DNA of 64,000 nt from contig OZ237758.1 in the NCBI GenBank assembly GCA_965178125.1, forward strand, positions 806,001 to 870,000. The letters are read 5' to 3'. This document shows positions 24,901 to 35,678 of this stretch, in pieces. The stretch comes from Bilabrum cf. latius (lineage: Eukaryota; Bigyra: Bicosoecida; Bigyra; Bicosoecida). Position 1 is the first letter of the stretch. Each line of letters starts with the position of its first letter. Under the pieces are notes generated by a model. The model worked only from the letters and a program-made list of their open reading frames with translations, did not search any database and was not told the DNA's origin. The translations under genes were made by a program, and so were the position numbers.

Positions 24901-26124
24901 GACTTGATGAATACGATCCTGCCCGAGCGGGCCGTCGTGTCGGCCAAGAAGACGAATGGGGATAAGGTTCGGGGATCGCTGTCCGTCAGGCGGCGAGACC
25001 TCATGCCCCTCGTGGTGCACGCGCACGTGACGGAGAGCAAGTCCGGCCCTGAGGCCTTCTTCGGCGTGCTGCAAGATGGCGAGCCTGGTGCCATGGCCGT
25101 GCACGCAATGACCGACATACTACGCGAGAAGGACAGCATTATTGATGATATTACGTCGGCAGAGGTGCTGAAGCGGTTTGATCCCTCTGAATCGCGACGA
25201 AGCGTTGTGCGCCTCGTGTCGGAGCAGGAGGTGCTGGACGACCTGCTTGCCGCCAACGTCATTCCCGATGCGGCCTAGGAGCTCGTCCGGAGCAGCAACT
25301 CAGCCGAGAATCCCAGCCAGCCCGACGCCGACCAGTGGGAGGGTTGCGGGTACCAGCCTCTGCATGAGGTGGGCGGGCTCAACGCGCTGATGGACGTGCT
25401 GGGTGGGGCTGCCGCTGGTGTGGCAGACTCGGTGCAGGCGAAGAACGAGCAAAAAGGACCCAATCAGCAGGCACGAGATGTCGTATCGCAGCAACTAAGG
25501 CAGCTAGGCGGGAGCACATTGATCAGTGGGGTTGACGAGAAGCAAGTGGATGTGGTCGACGATAAGAAAGTGGATGTGGTCGACGATAAGAAAGTGGATG
25601 TGGTTGACAAGAAGGACACGGTGAGATCTCTCGTCCTCCCGAAAGGTGTCACGAAGGGGAAGGCTGCCTCCGACGGGAACTGCCTCTTCGATTCCCTCGG
25701 CCAGGTCATCAAGGGCGTCAAGCAGCTGCACGACAAGAGCAAGCTGAGCCCAACGAGCGTACGCAATGCCGCTGTGGGCCGACTCAGCGAAGTCCTCTCG
25801 GATGGCATGCTGTCGCTGCTGGGCGTTGAGACCCTGAGAACGAAGAAGGGCCTGAAGACCGTGGCGGACCTGAAGCAGTACAAAAGCTCGATGAAGAAGG
25901 ACGGGACGTGGGGCGGTGAGCCCGAGGTGGCAGCTGCAGCGCTTGCGTTTGACGTGACGGTGGTGGTCTTCGCAAGCGACCTGCGCAAGCCAGTGGTGTA
26001 CAACTATGACGCCAAGGCAAAGGAGAAGAAAGATATCGTGGCGGTTTGCCTCAAGGGAGACCACTACAGCCCGTGCTTCGCCACGCAGGATGTGCTCGAG
26101 AACGCCATCCAGTCAGCGCAGTGA
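18918..26124 (+). CDS. Large secretory-pathway protein with EGF-like motif and C-terminal OTU protease domain
   Basis: Proposed exons 18918-19220, 19383-19490 and 19597-26124 (TGA), 2,312 residues; the limits of exon 2 are the least certain part. Introns begin GTGAGA and GTGAGG. Residues ~19-36 (FPALAVALTATILLSLVY) look like a signal peptide or anchor, with a second hydrophobic stretch near 68-90. The long middle is unrecognised. An EGF-like motif occurs near 1377-1424 (CSGHGRC ... CDCDAGYEGVHC). The last ~160 residues look like an OTU cysteine protease: DGNCLFDSLG with nucleophile ~C2166, TWGGEPE near 2242, and GDHYSP with ~H2293. OTU enzymes usually cleave ubiquitin chains in the cytosol, so the pairing with a signal peptide and EGF motif is odd. 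A 24-bp repeat just before the OTU domain encodes KVDVVDDK units. TAGs at 19092, 19392, 20791, 22759, 24436 and 25276 are read as Gln. Confidence 0.75.
25546..25617 (+). repeat. 24-bp in-frame tandem repeat
   Basis: Three copies (the last imperfect) of a 24-bp unit coding for KVDVVDDK, directly upstream of the OTU domain. Probably a flexible acidic linker. Confidence 0.9.
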
Positions 26125-26336
26125 GTCGGGCAGGCGAGAGGCTTTAGCCAGGGTCTGCATGGCGCTGCGCCCTGGCGCCAGTACGGCTGTGAAAAGCGCT
26201 TTCCTAAACATTCAGAATCAATAACGATCAATGATTTGCTATCCATTTTCTGTCTAATTCAGCGAGTATCCAACCTGGCACGCGTCTCATGGATCGGATT
26301 ACTAGATTCACTCGGAATCAGAACGGACCGCGCTGT

Positions 26337-27260
26337 TCATTGCCGCCCCTCCCCCCCCTGCCCGTCACCCTCCTCCGCCTCCCCCGCTCGTTTCGCCCTC
26401 CACCTCCTCTCCCTGTCCCTGGCAAGCACCTCCCTGGCCCACGCCTTCTTCTCCTCGGCTCTCGCTGCCTCCTCCAGCGTGATGGTGGCAAATGTCACGT
26501 CGTCGTCACCATCCCTCAGCCGCTACCGCTGGGACCGCTCCCCGACCGCCTCCTCGCCCAGAGTCTCCTCCACGTCCGCCCTGGTCAGCGACTCCCGGAC
26601 CAGCTCCATCTCCTCCTCGGTGGCCTCCCCCGCCCGGGCCCTGGCTCCGATGGCCAGCGGCGAGTCGGGCACGAGGGTCGGCATCGGCTACCTCTGCCTC
26701 GCACCCGCCAACACAGCTCGCTTGAACCTGCCCTGCCGCGTGGGGTCATACTCGAACGGCTTGGCTAGCTCCACGTCGTCTTCCTTCCCCGCCAGGATGA
26801 CCTTCGCCTTCATGACCTCGTCGTAGTCTGCCAGCCGCTGCCGCTGCTCGGCCAGCTCTTCGGCGTACACGCTCTCGTCCTTAGGGTCGTTGATGCTGCC
26901 GATCTTTACGGCAAGTTCGCCGTTTGCTACCGAGCCGGGGGTGGCCAGCAGGTTACGGAAGGGTTCTCGCAGGAGCGTCTCCATCGGGACGATGCCGGTG
27001 TAGGGCGTCGCCTTTTTGGCTCCGAGTGCCTTCTCGCGCATCTGCAGCTGCCTTCGCTTCCAGGCCAGGTACTCCTCTTCGATTCCCGGGAACGTGACCT
27101 TGGTGGCTTCCTCGGGGGCGGTGTCGGAGGGCCCCGGCCCGCGCCTGGGCCTGCGGCGCTTGCCGTGGTCCTCGGGCCACGGGATGGTAGCACCCGATAC
27201 GCTCGCTATCCTGATTTTGTCCCCGGCCTCGTCTTTGCCGTATCTAACTCTAGTAGCCAT
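26337..27260 (-). CDS. Charged helical protein, function unknown
   Basis: ATG at 27260 (MATRVRYGKDEAGDK) to TGA at 26337, 307 residues, single exon, TAG read as Gln at 26688 and 26523. It has no membrane segment. The middle (EEEYLAWKRRQLQMREK, then AEELAEQRQRLADYDEVMKA) and C terminus are strongly charged and probably helical or coiled coil, with an early basic patch (GKRRRPRRGPG). I do not recognise the family; the composition would suit a nuclear or RNA-processing protein, but that is a guess. It converges on the OTU gene, with 212 bp between the two stops. Confidence 0.75.
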
Positions 27261-27902
27261 GCTGCAAAGGTTGGGTTCAGGCGGGTTGAAAACGAAGGGG
27301 AGCCAGTGGTGCGGCCCGTCTGCGAGTGGACGGCAGTGGGCGAGCAGGCAGAGCCAAGTTCCTACGGTCCTGCTTACTTGGTCTCTGGGCAGACAAGCTG
27401 CACGTTGCTATAGTGAATTGCCTATTCTTGGCGAACAATACCGCCTGGTTCATTGCCCTTCGGACGGACGTGCTTTGCAATGTAGTTGACGCCTTGCACG
27501 TATACCCTGTTCTTCTTCCGGTCAACGCGAAGTACCTTCCCACTCCTACTGGTCTCATGGCCTGCAATTACAACAACAGTATCACCACGAACGATGCGCC
27601 ATCGTTTGTTAACAGGCTTTGGCGGCTATGTGGTTCGGAGCTTCATGGCCTTCTCTTTTAGGATATTTCTCCACGGCCTGGGAGCCATCTATCGCTGCAT
27701 CTGGCGCATCGCACTACCAGCACTCTATCCAGCAGACATGATCTAGCACTAGACTTTGGAATAGCGCTCTAGATTGTACACATCGGATTGGGGTTCACGG
27801 TGTTATTATAACGTGTAGATAAGACCAGAACTCTGGATTAAAATTCTGGGAACACGACGACGATGAGCACCTTTGGAGATTTAGCAGTAAAGCTAGCCAA
27901 TC
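27261..27902. promoter_or_regulatory. Divergent intergenic region upstream of eEF1B-beta
   Basis: 642 bp between divergent genes. It carries the promoters of the charged protein and of eEF1B-beta. I see no conserved coding potential and no clear core element. Confidence 0.4.
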
Positions 27903-28948
27903 ATGTCGGTCGTCAGCTTCTCGTTCGATGTAGCTAGCAAGGAGGGACTTAAGCAGCTGGATGCTTTCCTGGTTTCTCGCAGCTACGTGGTAGGGTGAGG
28001 GCAGATTGGTGATGAACTGCGACGCAGCAGGTCCAGTGGAATCGACTTTTCCTGCCGGTGTCACTGGTGATTTGAGCGCTGCGCGGCGCATTGGTTGCAT
28101 CAATACTGTAGATAGCCTGGACATTGGATTCTTGGCGGAGGAAGGTTGCTGTGGGGCCCCGTGGCCTGGGATGCGACTGGCCAGAAGCCGGGCCGAATGG
28201 CAATCGTGCTGCTTTTTCATTGGAGTGGCGAACGATTGGATGGAGCGCTACCTATTTCTTTTAGATTTCTAACCAACTGATTGGACGAAGCGATGCTGGC
28301 GCACATTCGTTGCCTCTTGACATTCTACAAGCTCCGTATCGCAGTTTCACGCCGACCAAGGCCGACATCGCCCTCAAGAACGCGATCGGCAAGGCCCCCA
28401 GCAAGGAGGAGTTCCCCAACGTGTTCAGGTACTTCAACCACATTGCTTCCATCCATGAGGCACGCGTGAAGTCTCTTCCCCAGGGTGTGGCTATCGCCGT
28501 GGGCGCCGCTGGCGCCGCCGCCGCCGCTGCCGGTGGCAAGGCCGCCGCTGATTCGGATGATGAGGATGACGACGACGACGATGACATGTTCGGTGACGAT
28601 TCCGACGACGATGCCGTGGCCGCCGCCGCCGCCGCCGCCGCCCAGAAGGCCGCTGACAAGAAGAAGAAGGCCAAGAAGATCGAGCGCTCGCAGGTGGTGT
28701 ACGACCTCTCCCCCGAGGAGGAGGACACCAAGCTGGAGGACATCGAGGCCGCCGTGCGCGCCATCGACATGGACTCGCTCGTGTGGGGCGAGGCTTTCGG
28801 CAAGAACCACGTGGTGGCGTCCATCTACGCCCTGCGCATCCAGGCCGTGATGGAGGACGAGAAGGTCGGCCTGTACGACCTCGAGGACGCACTCGAGGCC
28901 ATCGAGGGCGTGCAGTCCGTGCGCCAGGTGGCGCACAACAAGCTCTGA
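27903..28948 (+). CDS. Translation elongation factor eEF1B, beta/delta-type subunit
   Basis: Exons 27903-27994 and 28345-28948 (TGA), 231 residues. The 350-nt intron (GTGAGG..ATCGCAG) joins SRSYVVG to FTPTKADIALK, matching the family's GYTPSQADVAVF-type start. A short N-terminal GST-like region (FPNVFRYFNHIAS) is followed by an Ala-rich hinge, a poly-acidic segment with the typical DDDMFGDDSDD casein-kinase-II-type site, then the C-terminal exchange domain (SLVWGEAFGKNHVVASIYAL ... MEDEKVG ... VQSVRQVAHNKL). It recharges eEF1A with GTP in the cytosol. Length is normal. The gene contains no TAG, as might be expected of a very highly expressed gene. Confidence 0.95.
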
Positions 28949-29314
28949 GCAGAGTTGCACGCGGCGTCGCGCTGTGCTGCCGGGGCATGCGCCCACTATT
29001 TTGGGCGATGGCTCGGTGGACTTCGGAGTTGCATCCCGCTCGGGGGATGGCGGGGCACACGAAGGCAGGTGCGCTTGACTCGATTTTATTGCTTGCGTCA
29101 CATGCCCGAGTTCCGCTATTGATAGGACTATCGTCTACCACGTTCAATGTCATGTATGCATGGCACTCTTGCCACAAGGTCAAACTGAATACAGTGCGTT
29201 TTACAGCCGCAGCAACGGTGACAACAGAGATCTAGTCGTACGCAAGGCAATACCGACAAACTGTTCCTGTGATCGATGCAGCGCAGCGCTCGCGATAATC
29301 TTTGCACCTCGCTC
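28949..29314. other. Convergent intergenic region
   Basis: 366 bp between the stop codons of eEF1B-beta (+) and the coiled-coil gene (-). It should hold both 3' UTRs. Nothing else is evident. Confidence 0.4.
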
Positions 29315-31423
29315 TCACGTATCCGCGTCGCCTCTCTCGAACCCGAGCCCCCGCGCCTCTGCTGAAGACAGCCGATCCGGGCGTGCAGCCACACCCCTTA
29401 CCGTGCCACCCGCAGGGGAGGAACGTCCCCGATGAGACCCCTCCGCACCGCCGTCCCCACCTCGGGACGCACTGTTCCCTGCCGCTGCCGCCGCCGTCAT
29501 TCCCGAGGCCCTCCCCATCCTGTCCCCGTCACTCCCATCAGCATGACCTCCAGGACTCCCCGCATCCCCTTTGATCCTCCTCCTGAGCCGCTGCACCAGC
29601 TCCCTTTGTTCCCTGTATGCCTGCACGGCGGACTGCTGCGCGGCCATCACCCGCACGTTGATGGATTCCTGCCGGTGCACCTCGTTCTCCAGCAAGCGAA
29701 CTTTCCTTATCTGAGCGAAGAGTTTCCTCGCCACCGAATCCCTCTCTTCCGTCACCGCCGCCAACTGCTGGTCTCTCCTCTCGAGCGCCTGCGTGGCCCG
29801 CGCCTGCATGCCCGACACGAGATCCAGGGACATCCTCACCTCCTCGATGGCGCGCTGGGCCGCCGCCCCATCCCGCTCCAGAGCGAGCAGCCTGGGTCGC
29901 CAGGACTCCGCGTTCTTCTCCTTGGTTGCAACCGCGGAGTCGCGCTGCTGCCGCAGGGAGGCGGACTGGTCCAGGGCCAGGCCGAGCTTCGCTTCCAGCC
30001 TGGACGAACGTTCCCTCTCCTGCCGAAGCTCGGCCTCGAGCTGCCTTGCGTTGGACAAGGCTTCTTCCAGCCGGATCGTCTGCTGCCCGCCGGTGCCTAG
30101 GAGCTCACTGCCTCCTGACTTCCCCCCCTTTGCTGAGGAAGAGGAGGAGGAGGAAGATGACCCGCCCGCCTTCCTGCTCCCGCCCGCCGCCCCACCATGG
30201 TGGTGGTGACCCCCCGCCTCCACCTTCGCCTGCAGCTCCTGAGACTTGGCCCGCTCCTCCAGCAACTGTGCCTTCAGCCGATCGCGCTCCGCCTCTAGGC
30301 CTAAAATCGCGTCGGCATCCGTCAGGCCTTCCTCCGCTAGCCGGGCCCGCCTCACGATCTGCTCCAAGTCCAGGAACCCGCGCGCCACCTACAGCAGTCG
30401 ACGCACCTCGAGAGAGGCCTGCGCCTCCGTAGATCGCCCTCCCTCCGCGTCTGCCTGCGCGCCCACCTACCTCTGTATGCTGGATGCCAGCAGTTGAGCA
30501 TCGGACATGATTCCCAGGCTGAGATCGAGCCGCTGCTTGCGCTGGATCAAGAAATCGAACAGCCTCACCAGCAGCGAGCTCCGTATCTCAAGCAGCCGAA
30601 CCACCGAAGGCAAAGCTTGCGGGCCGCCTGCAGACGAACCAAATGCTACAGCGGGCGCCCCGGCCCCGTCCGCGCCCGATCCACCGGTGGATCCACCGCC
30701 GGTCTTGCCCTCCGAGGATTCGCCCGCCCGCCCCCCCAAACCATGCAGCATGCGCCGCTGCGCCCGAACAGACCCCGCACCTCCCGCGACAGCACGTCTG
30801 CTGGAGCCCCCGCTGGCACCGGCCCTGCCCCTGCCCCTGCCTGCACCCCTGAAGCCGCCGTCATCCTCAGCGTCATCGACCCCAGCCACGGTGATGGATC
30901 TGAGCTGCTTCTCCAGCTGAGCCACCTCGTGGTCTGCGGCCGGCATCGAGGGAACAGCAGGCTCGCTCGCGGCCGTTCGCACTGCCTTGGGCCTGCCTCC
31001 ATTGGCAGCCGTGCTCGTCTCTCCCAGCTCGTCCCCCGTTAATTTCAAGCCCGCCATCAAGGCGCGGCGCTTTCGTTGCTCCCTTTCCTTCTCGGGCTAA
31101 AATACGTGGGTAGACAGCTCTCCTAGCACAATGCGAGCGTCTGCTTTAGTTCTCAGCACGAAGTCTAGCAGCATCTTGCGATGCTTGCTAGCCGGGTCCT
31201 CGCTAAGCAACCTCTCAACGTCCTCTGCCGTCCTGAGCCGCCGGCACGCGGCAAGCTGCTGGCTTACCACTGATGTCAAGCGCTCAGCATCCTGCTGAAA
31301 TGAGCCCACCAGCCGACGAGAAGCCAGTGGACCTTCAGTTTCGGACGCGCCGCTGCGCATGTCCTTAACTGCATCGGTCATTCGACGTGAAATGGCCAAT
31401 GCACCGCGTTCAGGCTCTGCCAT
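29315..31423 (-). CDS. Coiled-coil protein, function unknown
   Basis: ATG at 31423 (MAEPERGALAISRR) to TGA at 29315, 702 residues, one exon, TAG read as Gln at 31097, 30467 and 30389. Long heptad-like stretches rich in Glu, Arg, Gln and Leu (EAERDRLKAQLLEERAKSQE; RQERERSSRLEAKLGLALDQ) indicate extended coiled coil through the C-terminal half, interrupted by His/Gly and poly-Ser linkers. The N-terminal third is partly low complexity and contains the palindrome at 30678-30693. Ciliary or centrosomal scaffolds often look like this, but no signature fixes an identity. It is divergent from ATG8, with 205 bp between the start codons. Confidence 0.75.
30678..30693. repeat. 16-bp perfect palindrome GATCCACCGGTGGATC
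   Basis: One of four exact copies in the window (others at 41444, 52146 and 53753). It lies in the coding sequence of the coiled-coil protein and is read as STGGS. Confidence 0.9.
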
Positions 31424-31628
31424 ACTACCTATTTATTCAAAATATCGGTCAGCACCGGGAAATTATTGCGCTTGCAAGGGAAACTGCCGCTTCAAGCACG
31501 TTCAGTCAGCAACGGCACTGTGGGGTCGCGAGGTTCCGCTTAAGCGCGGCGCCGCTGGGTGGTCGCACGAACATGTCCCGGAAGAGGCCAGACTGCAACA
31601 GCTACCTGGCGCCACAGCTCAGCGAATT

Positions 31629-32260
31629 ATGAGCTACAAAGAAGAGAACACGCTCGGTAAGATGTTGGAAACTTAGAATTCTTGCCGCAACTGCTGTTGC
31701 GATGTGTAGAAGTCCCTTCTTGCCGTGCTATATACTTGCCGCTGCAGACGAGCGAAAGGAGGAGTCCGCAAAGATTCGAGAACGCTTCGCCGATCGAGTT
31801 CCAGTGAGTGCTGTACATTAAGCCTTTCTCTTCTTGGTTTGTGCTGTCTGGACTCTGATTCCAACAACTGCATAGCCACTTGCCGTCTGCAGGTGATCGT
31901 GGAGAAAGCTGCTGGAACCGACGCGCCTGACATCGACAAGAAAAAGTTCCTGGTCCCTGGGGACCTCAGCTGCGGCCAATTCCTATACGTGGTGCGGAAG
32001 CGGCTGGACATGTCGCAGGAACAAGCATTGTTCATTTTCGTCGGCAGCTCGATGCCTGCAAACTGTTAGTATTCACGTGGTAGTGCTCGCATGTGTCCCC
32101 AAGCTCCTGATTGATCGACACTTGTTGAGAAGTTTTTGATTTCTTGGCACTACACGCAGCTTCGCTTATGGCTGAGCTGGACGAGAGATATCGCGACGAG
32201 GACGGCTTCCTCTACATGTCGTACAGCGGCGAGAACACTTTCGGGGGAGGCCACGCATGA
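31629..32260 (+). CDS. ATG8: Autophagy ubiquitin-like protein ATG8
   Basis: Four exons: 31629-31656, 31748-31803, 31893-32064 and 32160-32260 (TGA), giving 118 residues. Introns of 91, 89 and 95 nt all have GT..AG borders. The spliced product starts [20 protein letters not shown], then [64 protein letters not shown]. The Gly after ENTF is the residue that ATG4 exposes and that is joined to phosphatidylethanolamine on autophagosome membranes; a four-residue tail follows. Length and every conserved block match the family. No TAG is used. The start is fixed by homology (YKEE is the family's N-terminal motif). Confidence 0.95.
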
Positions 32261-32564
32261 CACTAATGCGCGCTAAGATGAATACAATGCGATTTTGGTC
32301 GTACAAATACTTCCGCGAGGAGATTCCTGCCGTGATGCGCGGACAGTAACCCGACCTGGCCAATCGCTTGCTTAGGTCCTCCGGCCTCCACCGTGATAGA
32401 CTACTGGGAACCGAGAACCAAGCAATTGAGGAAGTTAAACAGAGCGTTAAGTACACTTCACAATGGGCGGAAGACATCACAAATCGGCGCGCTACTCTAC
32501 TCGTGCTGCCAGCGACACGTGACACTGGGGGTGAGGGCGAGAGGGGAGTTGCGTGCAAAGGGTG
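32261..32564. other. Intergenic region downstream of ATG8
   Basis: 304 bp with no supported gene. It should include the ATG8 3' UTR and runs into the truncated mobile-element copy at 32565. Confidence 0.4.
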
Positions 32565-32745
32565 TCTACTAGGCCGGGGAACAGGAGCATGAAGCCATGT
32601 AGCGACGAAGCCAGTCGGCGTGTATTGGGAAAGCGGTGTGTAAATTCGTAGTGTCAGATGAATACCGCATTCAGGTGGGCTGGTGAAGAACCAGTCGTTC
32701 GGGGTGAAGCCCAGTGGGTCCGCGGGACCGGGGGCAGGAATTTTG
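32565..32745 (+). mobile_element. Truncated copy (C) of the short interspersed element
   Basis: It matches the last ~180 bp of the full copy at 48421-48937 with several differences, in the same + orientation, and ends at the same point (GGGGGCAGGAATTTT). It abuts the 3' end of a zinc-finger array. A shared 3' end with a missing 5' part is typical of retrotransposed SINE/LINE copies. Confidence 0.75.
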
Positions 32746-32756
32746 AGATGGGTATC

Positions 32757-33464
32757 TCAGTGTATCTGTGACATGTGTCTCTTGAGATGGCCTGGTTGCC
32801 CGAAGCGCTTGCCGCACACGCTGCACTCGTGCTTGCGCTCCCCCAGATGCACGGTGGTCATGTGCCTCTTGAGATGGCCTGCCACCCCGAAGCGCTTGCC
32901 GCACACCGTGCACTCGTGCTTGCGCTCCCCAAGATGCACGGTGCTCATGTGCGTCTTGAGATCACCTGCCACCCCGAAGCGCTTGCCACACACCATACAC
33001 TCGTGCTCGCGCTCCCCCAGATGTACGGTGCTCATATGCGTCTTCAGATTGCCTGCCTCCCCAAAGCGCTTGCCGCACACCATGCACTCATGATTGCGCT
33101 CCCCCAGATGCACTGTGCTCGTGTGCCTCTTGAGAGTGCCTGCCTCCCCAAAGCGCTTGCCGCACACGCTGCACTCGTGCTTGCGCTCCCCCAGATGCAC
33201 GGTGGTCATGTGCCTCTTGAGATGGCCTGCCACCCCGAAGCGCTTGCCGCACACCGTGCACTCGTGCTTGCGCTCCCCAAGATGCACGGTGCTCATGTGC
33301 GTCTTGAGATCACCTGCCACCCCGAAGCGCTTGCCACACACCATACACTCGTGCTCGCGCTCCCCCAGATGTACGGTGCTCATATGCGTCTTCAGATTGC
33401 CTGCCTCCCCAAAGCGCTTGCCGCACACCATGCACTCATGATTGCGCTCACCAAGATTGAACCT
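32757..33464 (-). pseudogene. Orphaned C2H2 zinc-finger array, 3' piece of a split gene
   Basis: Eight C2H2 fingers of 29-residue period (C-x2-C-x12-H-x4-H, linkers of LGERKHE type) end HMSQIH and TGA at 32757. The array is two tandem copies of a 348-bp, four-finger block, nearly identical to each other. It has no start of its own: upstream in the same orientation is mobile-element copy A, and beyond that a zinc-finger gene whose fifth finger is cut where this array resumes (host sequence before copy A ends GTGGTGC, after it continues ATCTTGG-like). I infer one original array of about 13 fingers split by the insertion. C2H2 arrays bind DNA; this piece is probably no longer made as part of the parent protein. 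Confidence 0.75.
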
Positions 33465-33975
33465 CAAAAATTCCTGCCCCCGGTCCCGCGGACCCACTGG
33501 GCTTCACCCCGAACGACTGGTTCTTCACCGGTCCACCTGAATGCGGTATTCATCTGACACTACGAATGTACACACCACTTTCCCCATGCACCCGACTGGC
33601 CTCGTCGCCACATGGCTTCCTGTTCCTGTTCCCCGCCCTAGGGACCGTGTGCTTTGCTCCCAGCATCGCCACCTTGGCCCTATCCTTTCAGCTTGCACGC
33701 GCCGGTCCTGGCCGACCTGCCGTGCGCCCCATCTGTCCACCCACCTGTTGGCCTTCTGCGTGCTGCTGGCCATGCAGTCCGCTGCCACCCGCGTCTCCCT
33801 CGTGCCTTGCACCTGGAGCCCCCATTCCTCCCGTTGTGTTCTCCCTGTTGACACCGCACTGTCGTCGCCTGTGCCGGTGTCCCCCTCTTCTTCTCCACCT
33901 CCTGTCCTCCCGCCTCGTCTTCCGTCTCACCTCTGCTCCCCGTTGCTTCAATCCTGATGTCCGAGTACATATAAC
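33465..33975 (-). mobile_element. Short interspersed element, full-length copy A
   Basis: About 511 bp, nearly identical to copy B (48421-48937) but in the opposite orientation. On the minus strand it begins GTTATATG.ACTCGGACATC and ends GGGGGCAGGAATTTTTG. It has no plausible coding frame, no terminal inverted repeats and no tRNA-like box I can recognise. It sits inside a zinc-finger repeat and ends that gene's frame with a TGA just inside the element. No clear target-site duplication is visible; a few extra bases lie on the left side. Confidence 0.85.
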
Positions 33976-34817
33976 AGCACCACAGTCATGTGTGTCTTGA
34001 GATGGCCTGCCACCCCGAAGCGCTTCCCGCACACCATGCACTCATGATTGCGCTCCCCCAGATGCACTGTGCTCGTGTGCCTCTTGAGAGTGCCTGCCTC
34101 CCCAAAGCGCTTGCCGCACACGCTGCACTCGTGCTTGCGCTCCCCCAGATGCACGGTGGTCATGTGCGTCTTGAGATGGCCTGCCTCCCCGAAGCGCTTG
34201 CCGCACACGCTGCACTCGTGCTTGCGCTCCCCCAGATGCACCGTGCTCATGTGTGTCTTGAGATGGCCTGCCTTCCCGAAGCGCTTCCCGCACTCGATGC
34301 ACTCGTGCTTGCGCTCCCCATGATGCACAACAGACACGTGCCGCCTCAAGTTTCTCATCGATCCCAGTGCCTTGCCGCATATCTCGCACATGTACCGATG
34401 CGGATGATTACCATGCTCGATGCGCCGTCTCTTGGACCCGGAGAGACTGCTCGATTTCTAGACCCCCGTGTGTCTGTTGCGCTTCTGCCCAGCGGATGCT
34501 GAGCCCGATTCGCCCCATCGGCCAGCAGGCATTGCATCGGCGGCATCATCTTCCAGCTCGAAACGGCCCGACATCGTACCACAAGACTCAGACTGAACGG
34601 CACCAGCAGCTCGTGGTTCACTTGTGTCATTCCTCTGCAAGCGGCTTGCATCGGGCTGCATCGCAACCGGTGCTTGTAGGCCACTACTTGAAGACACATC
34701 CGATACAGTCAAGGCCGACCCGGACACCGCACGAACCTCATCCTCCTCGCTATCACTGCCTGATGAATCGCTGACTAGATCGATCACTTCGTCAGACTCA
34801 GCGCTTACTCCTGCCAT
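33948..34817 (-). pseudogene. C2H2 zinc-finger gene truncated by mobile element (ZnF-B)
   Basis: ATG at 34817 (MAGVSAESDEVIDLVSDSSG) to a TGA at 33948 that lies inside mobile-element copy A; 289 residues. An acidic Ser-rich N-terminal domain is followed by a basic patch (KRRRIEHG), one divergent finger (CEICGKALGSM), three regular fingers and a fifth that loses its last His at the insertion. Its paralogue at 35679-37046 shares the N-terminal domain and has eleven fingers. TAG at 34458 replaces an AAG (Lys) in the paralogue, a step that fits Gln. It may still be expressed as a short protein, but compared with its paralogue it is truncated. Confidence 0.75.
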
Positions 34818-34993
34818 GCGGACACCAGTTTTTGACAAAGTGCTTCTCGAGTCTAAAAGTTGGTCCCTAGAATATCAAGAATGCCAGAAATATGCTACCT
34901 CTCCCGCCAACACGAGACAATCCAGGATCCTGCATTCATCTTCGATCCTTGCAAGCCCCACTGGCTTGGCAAAGGCCGCTTCCCACAGCCTCA

Positions 34994-35607
34994 TCACCCT
35001 TCCAGAGCCCGCACTTCATCCACAGACAGACCCACTGGCATCGTCACCAACACACACAGCAACGGACGCACCAACCCACCAGCCGACCCATCCAGAGCCA
35101 GAGGATCCCGCGCAAGCAGCGCCCGGATACGAGCCCCGGGGGCCCCTCCCGCATCGAGGCACGACAGCCCGAACCGCACCACGTGCGTCTGCTGAGGCAC
35201 CAGCACAGGCACCGCCTGCACGGGCCCCTCCGCTCCCCCCTCCCCATCCCCCACGCGGTACTGAGCCGGGTCCCACTCAAGCGCAAGCACCATCCCGCGC
35301 ACCATCCGCGCCCCGGCGTTCGTCAGCGACACCGTCAGCAGGAAGCGAGGACCCAGCCCAGTCACCTCCGCGCTGGCCCGCACCTGACCCCCCGCCGCCC
35401 CCGCCGTCCCATCTGCTGCCCCCGCCCCCGCTGCCTGCGCCCCCACGAATGCCCTGGCCACTTTCAGCCGGAGCCGCGCCAGGTCCCTCTGGAAGGCCGC
35501 GTGCATGGCGGCGGGCTCCTCCCGCTCCCTGGCCGCCAGTTCCACGAAGAGCTTGGTCTTGGGCTTGATGGGCAGGGGCACGTCCTGCTCGGAGGGGGCG
35601 CCCGTCT
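34994..35607 (-). pseudogene. BBS1 3'-end fragment (duplicated)
   Basis: Nearly identical, including the TGA stop, to the last ~610 bp of the intact BBS1 gene (37222-37835); the shared tract continues about 150 bp past the stop. The offset is 2,228 bp. Similarity breaks abruptly at about 35607 inside the coding sequence, so the N-terminal two thirds and all upstream sequence are missing. It is a by-product of tandem duplication of the zinc-finger/BBS1 segment. Confidence 0.9.
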
Positions 35608-35678
35608 TGGACAGCAGAGATACAGCTCCGTGTCGTTTGGAACAAGTTGCAAACAATAACATGAGCTTGCGAGCTATC

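Noticed and set aside
34624-35568. Pro-rich + strand frames duplicated at 37088-37902
   Set aside because: They are duplicated only because the underlying BBS1 3' end and spacer are duplicated; they are complements of BBS1 coding sequence.
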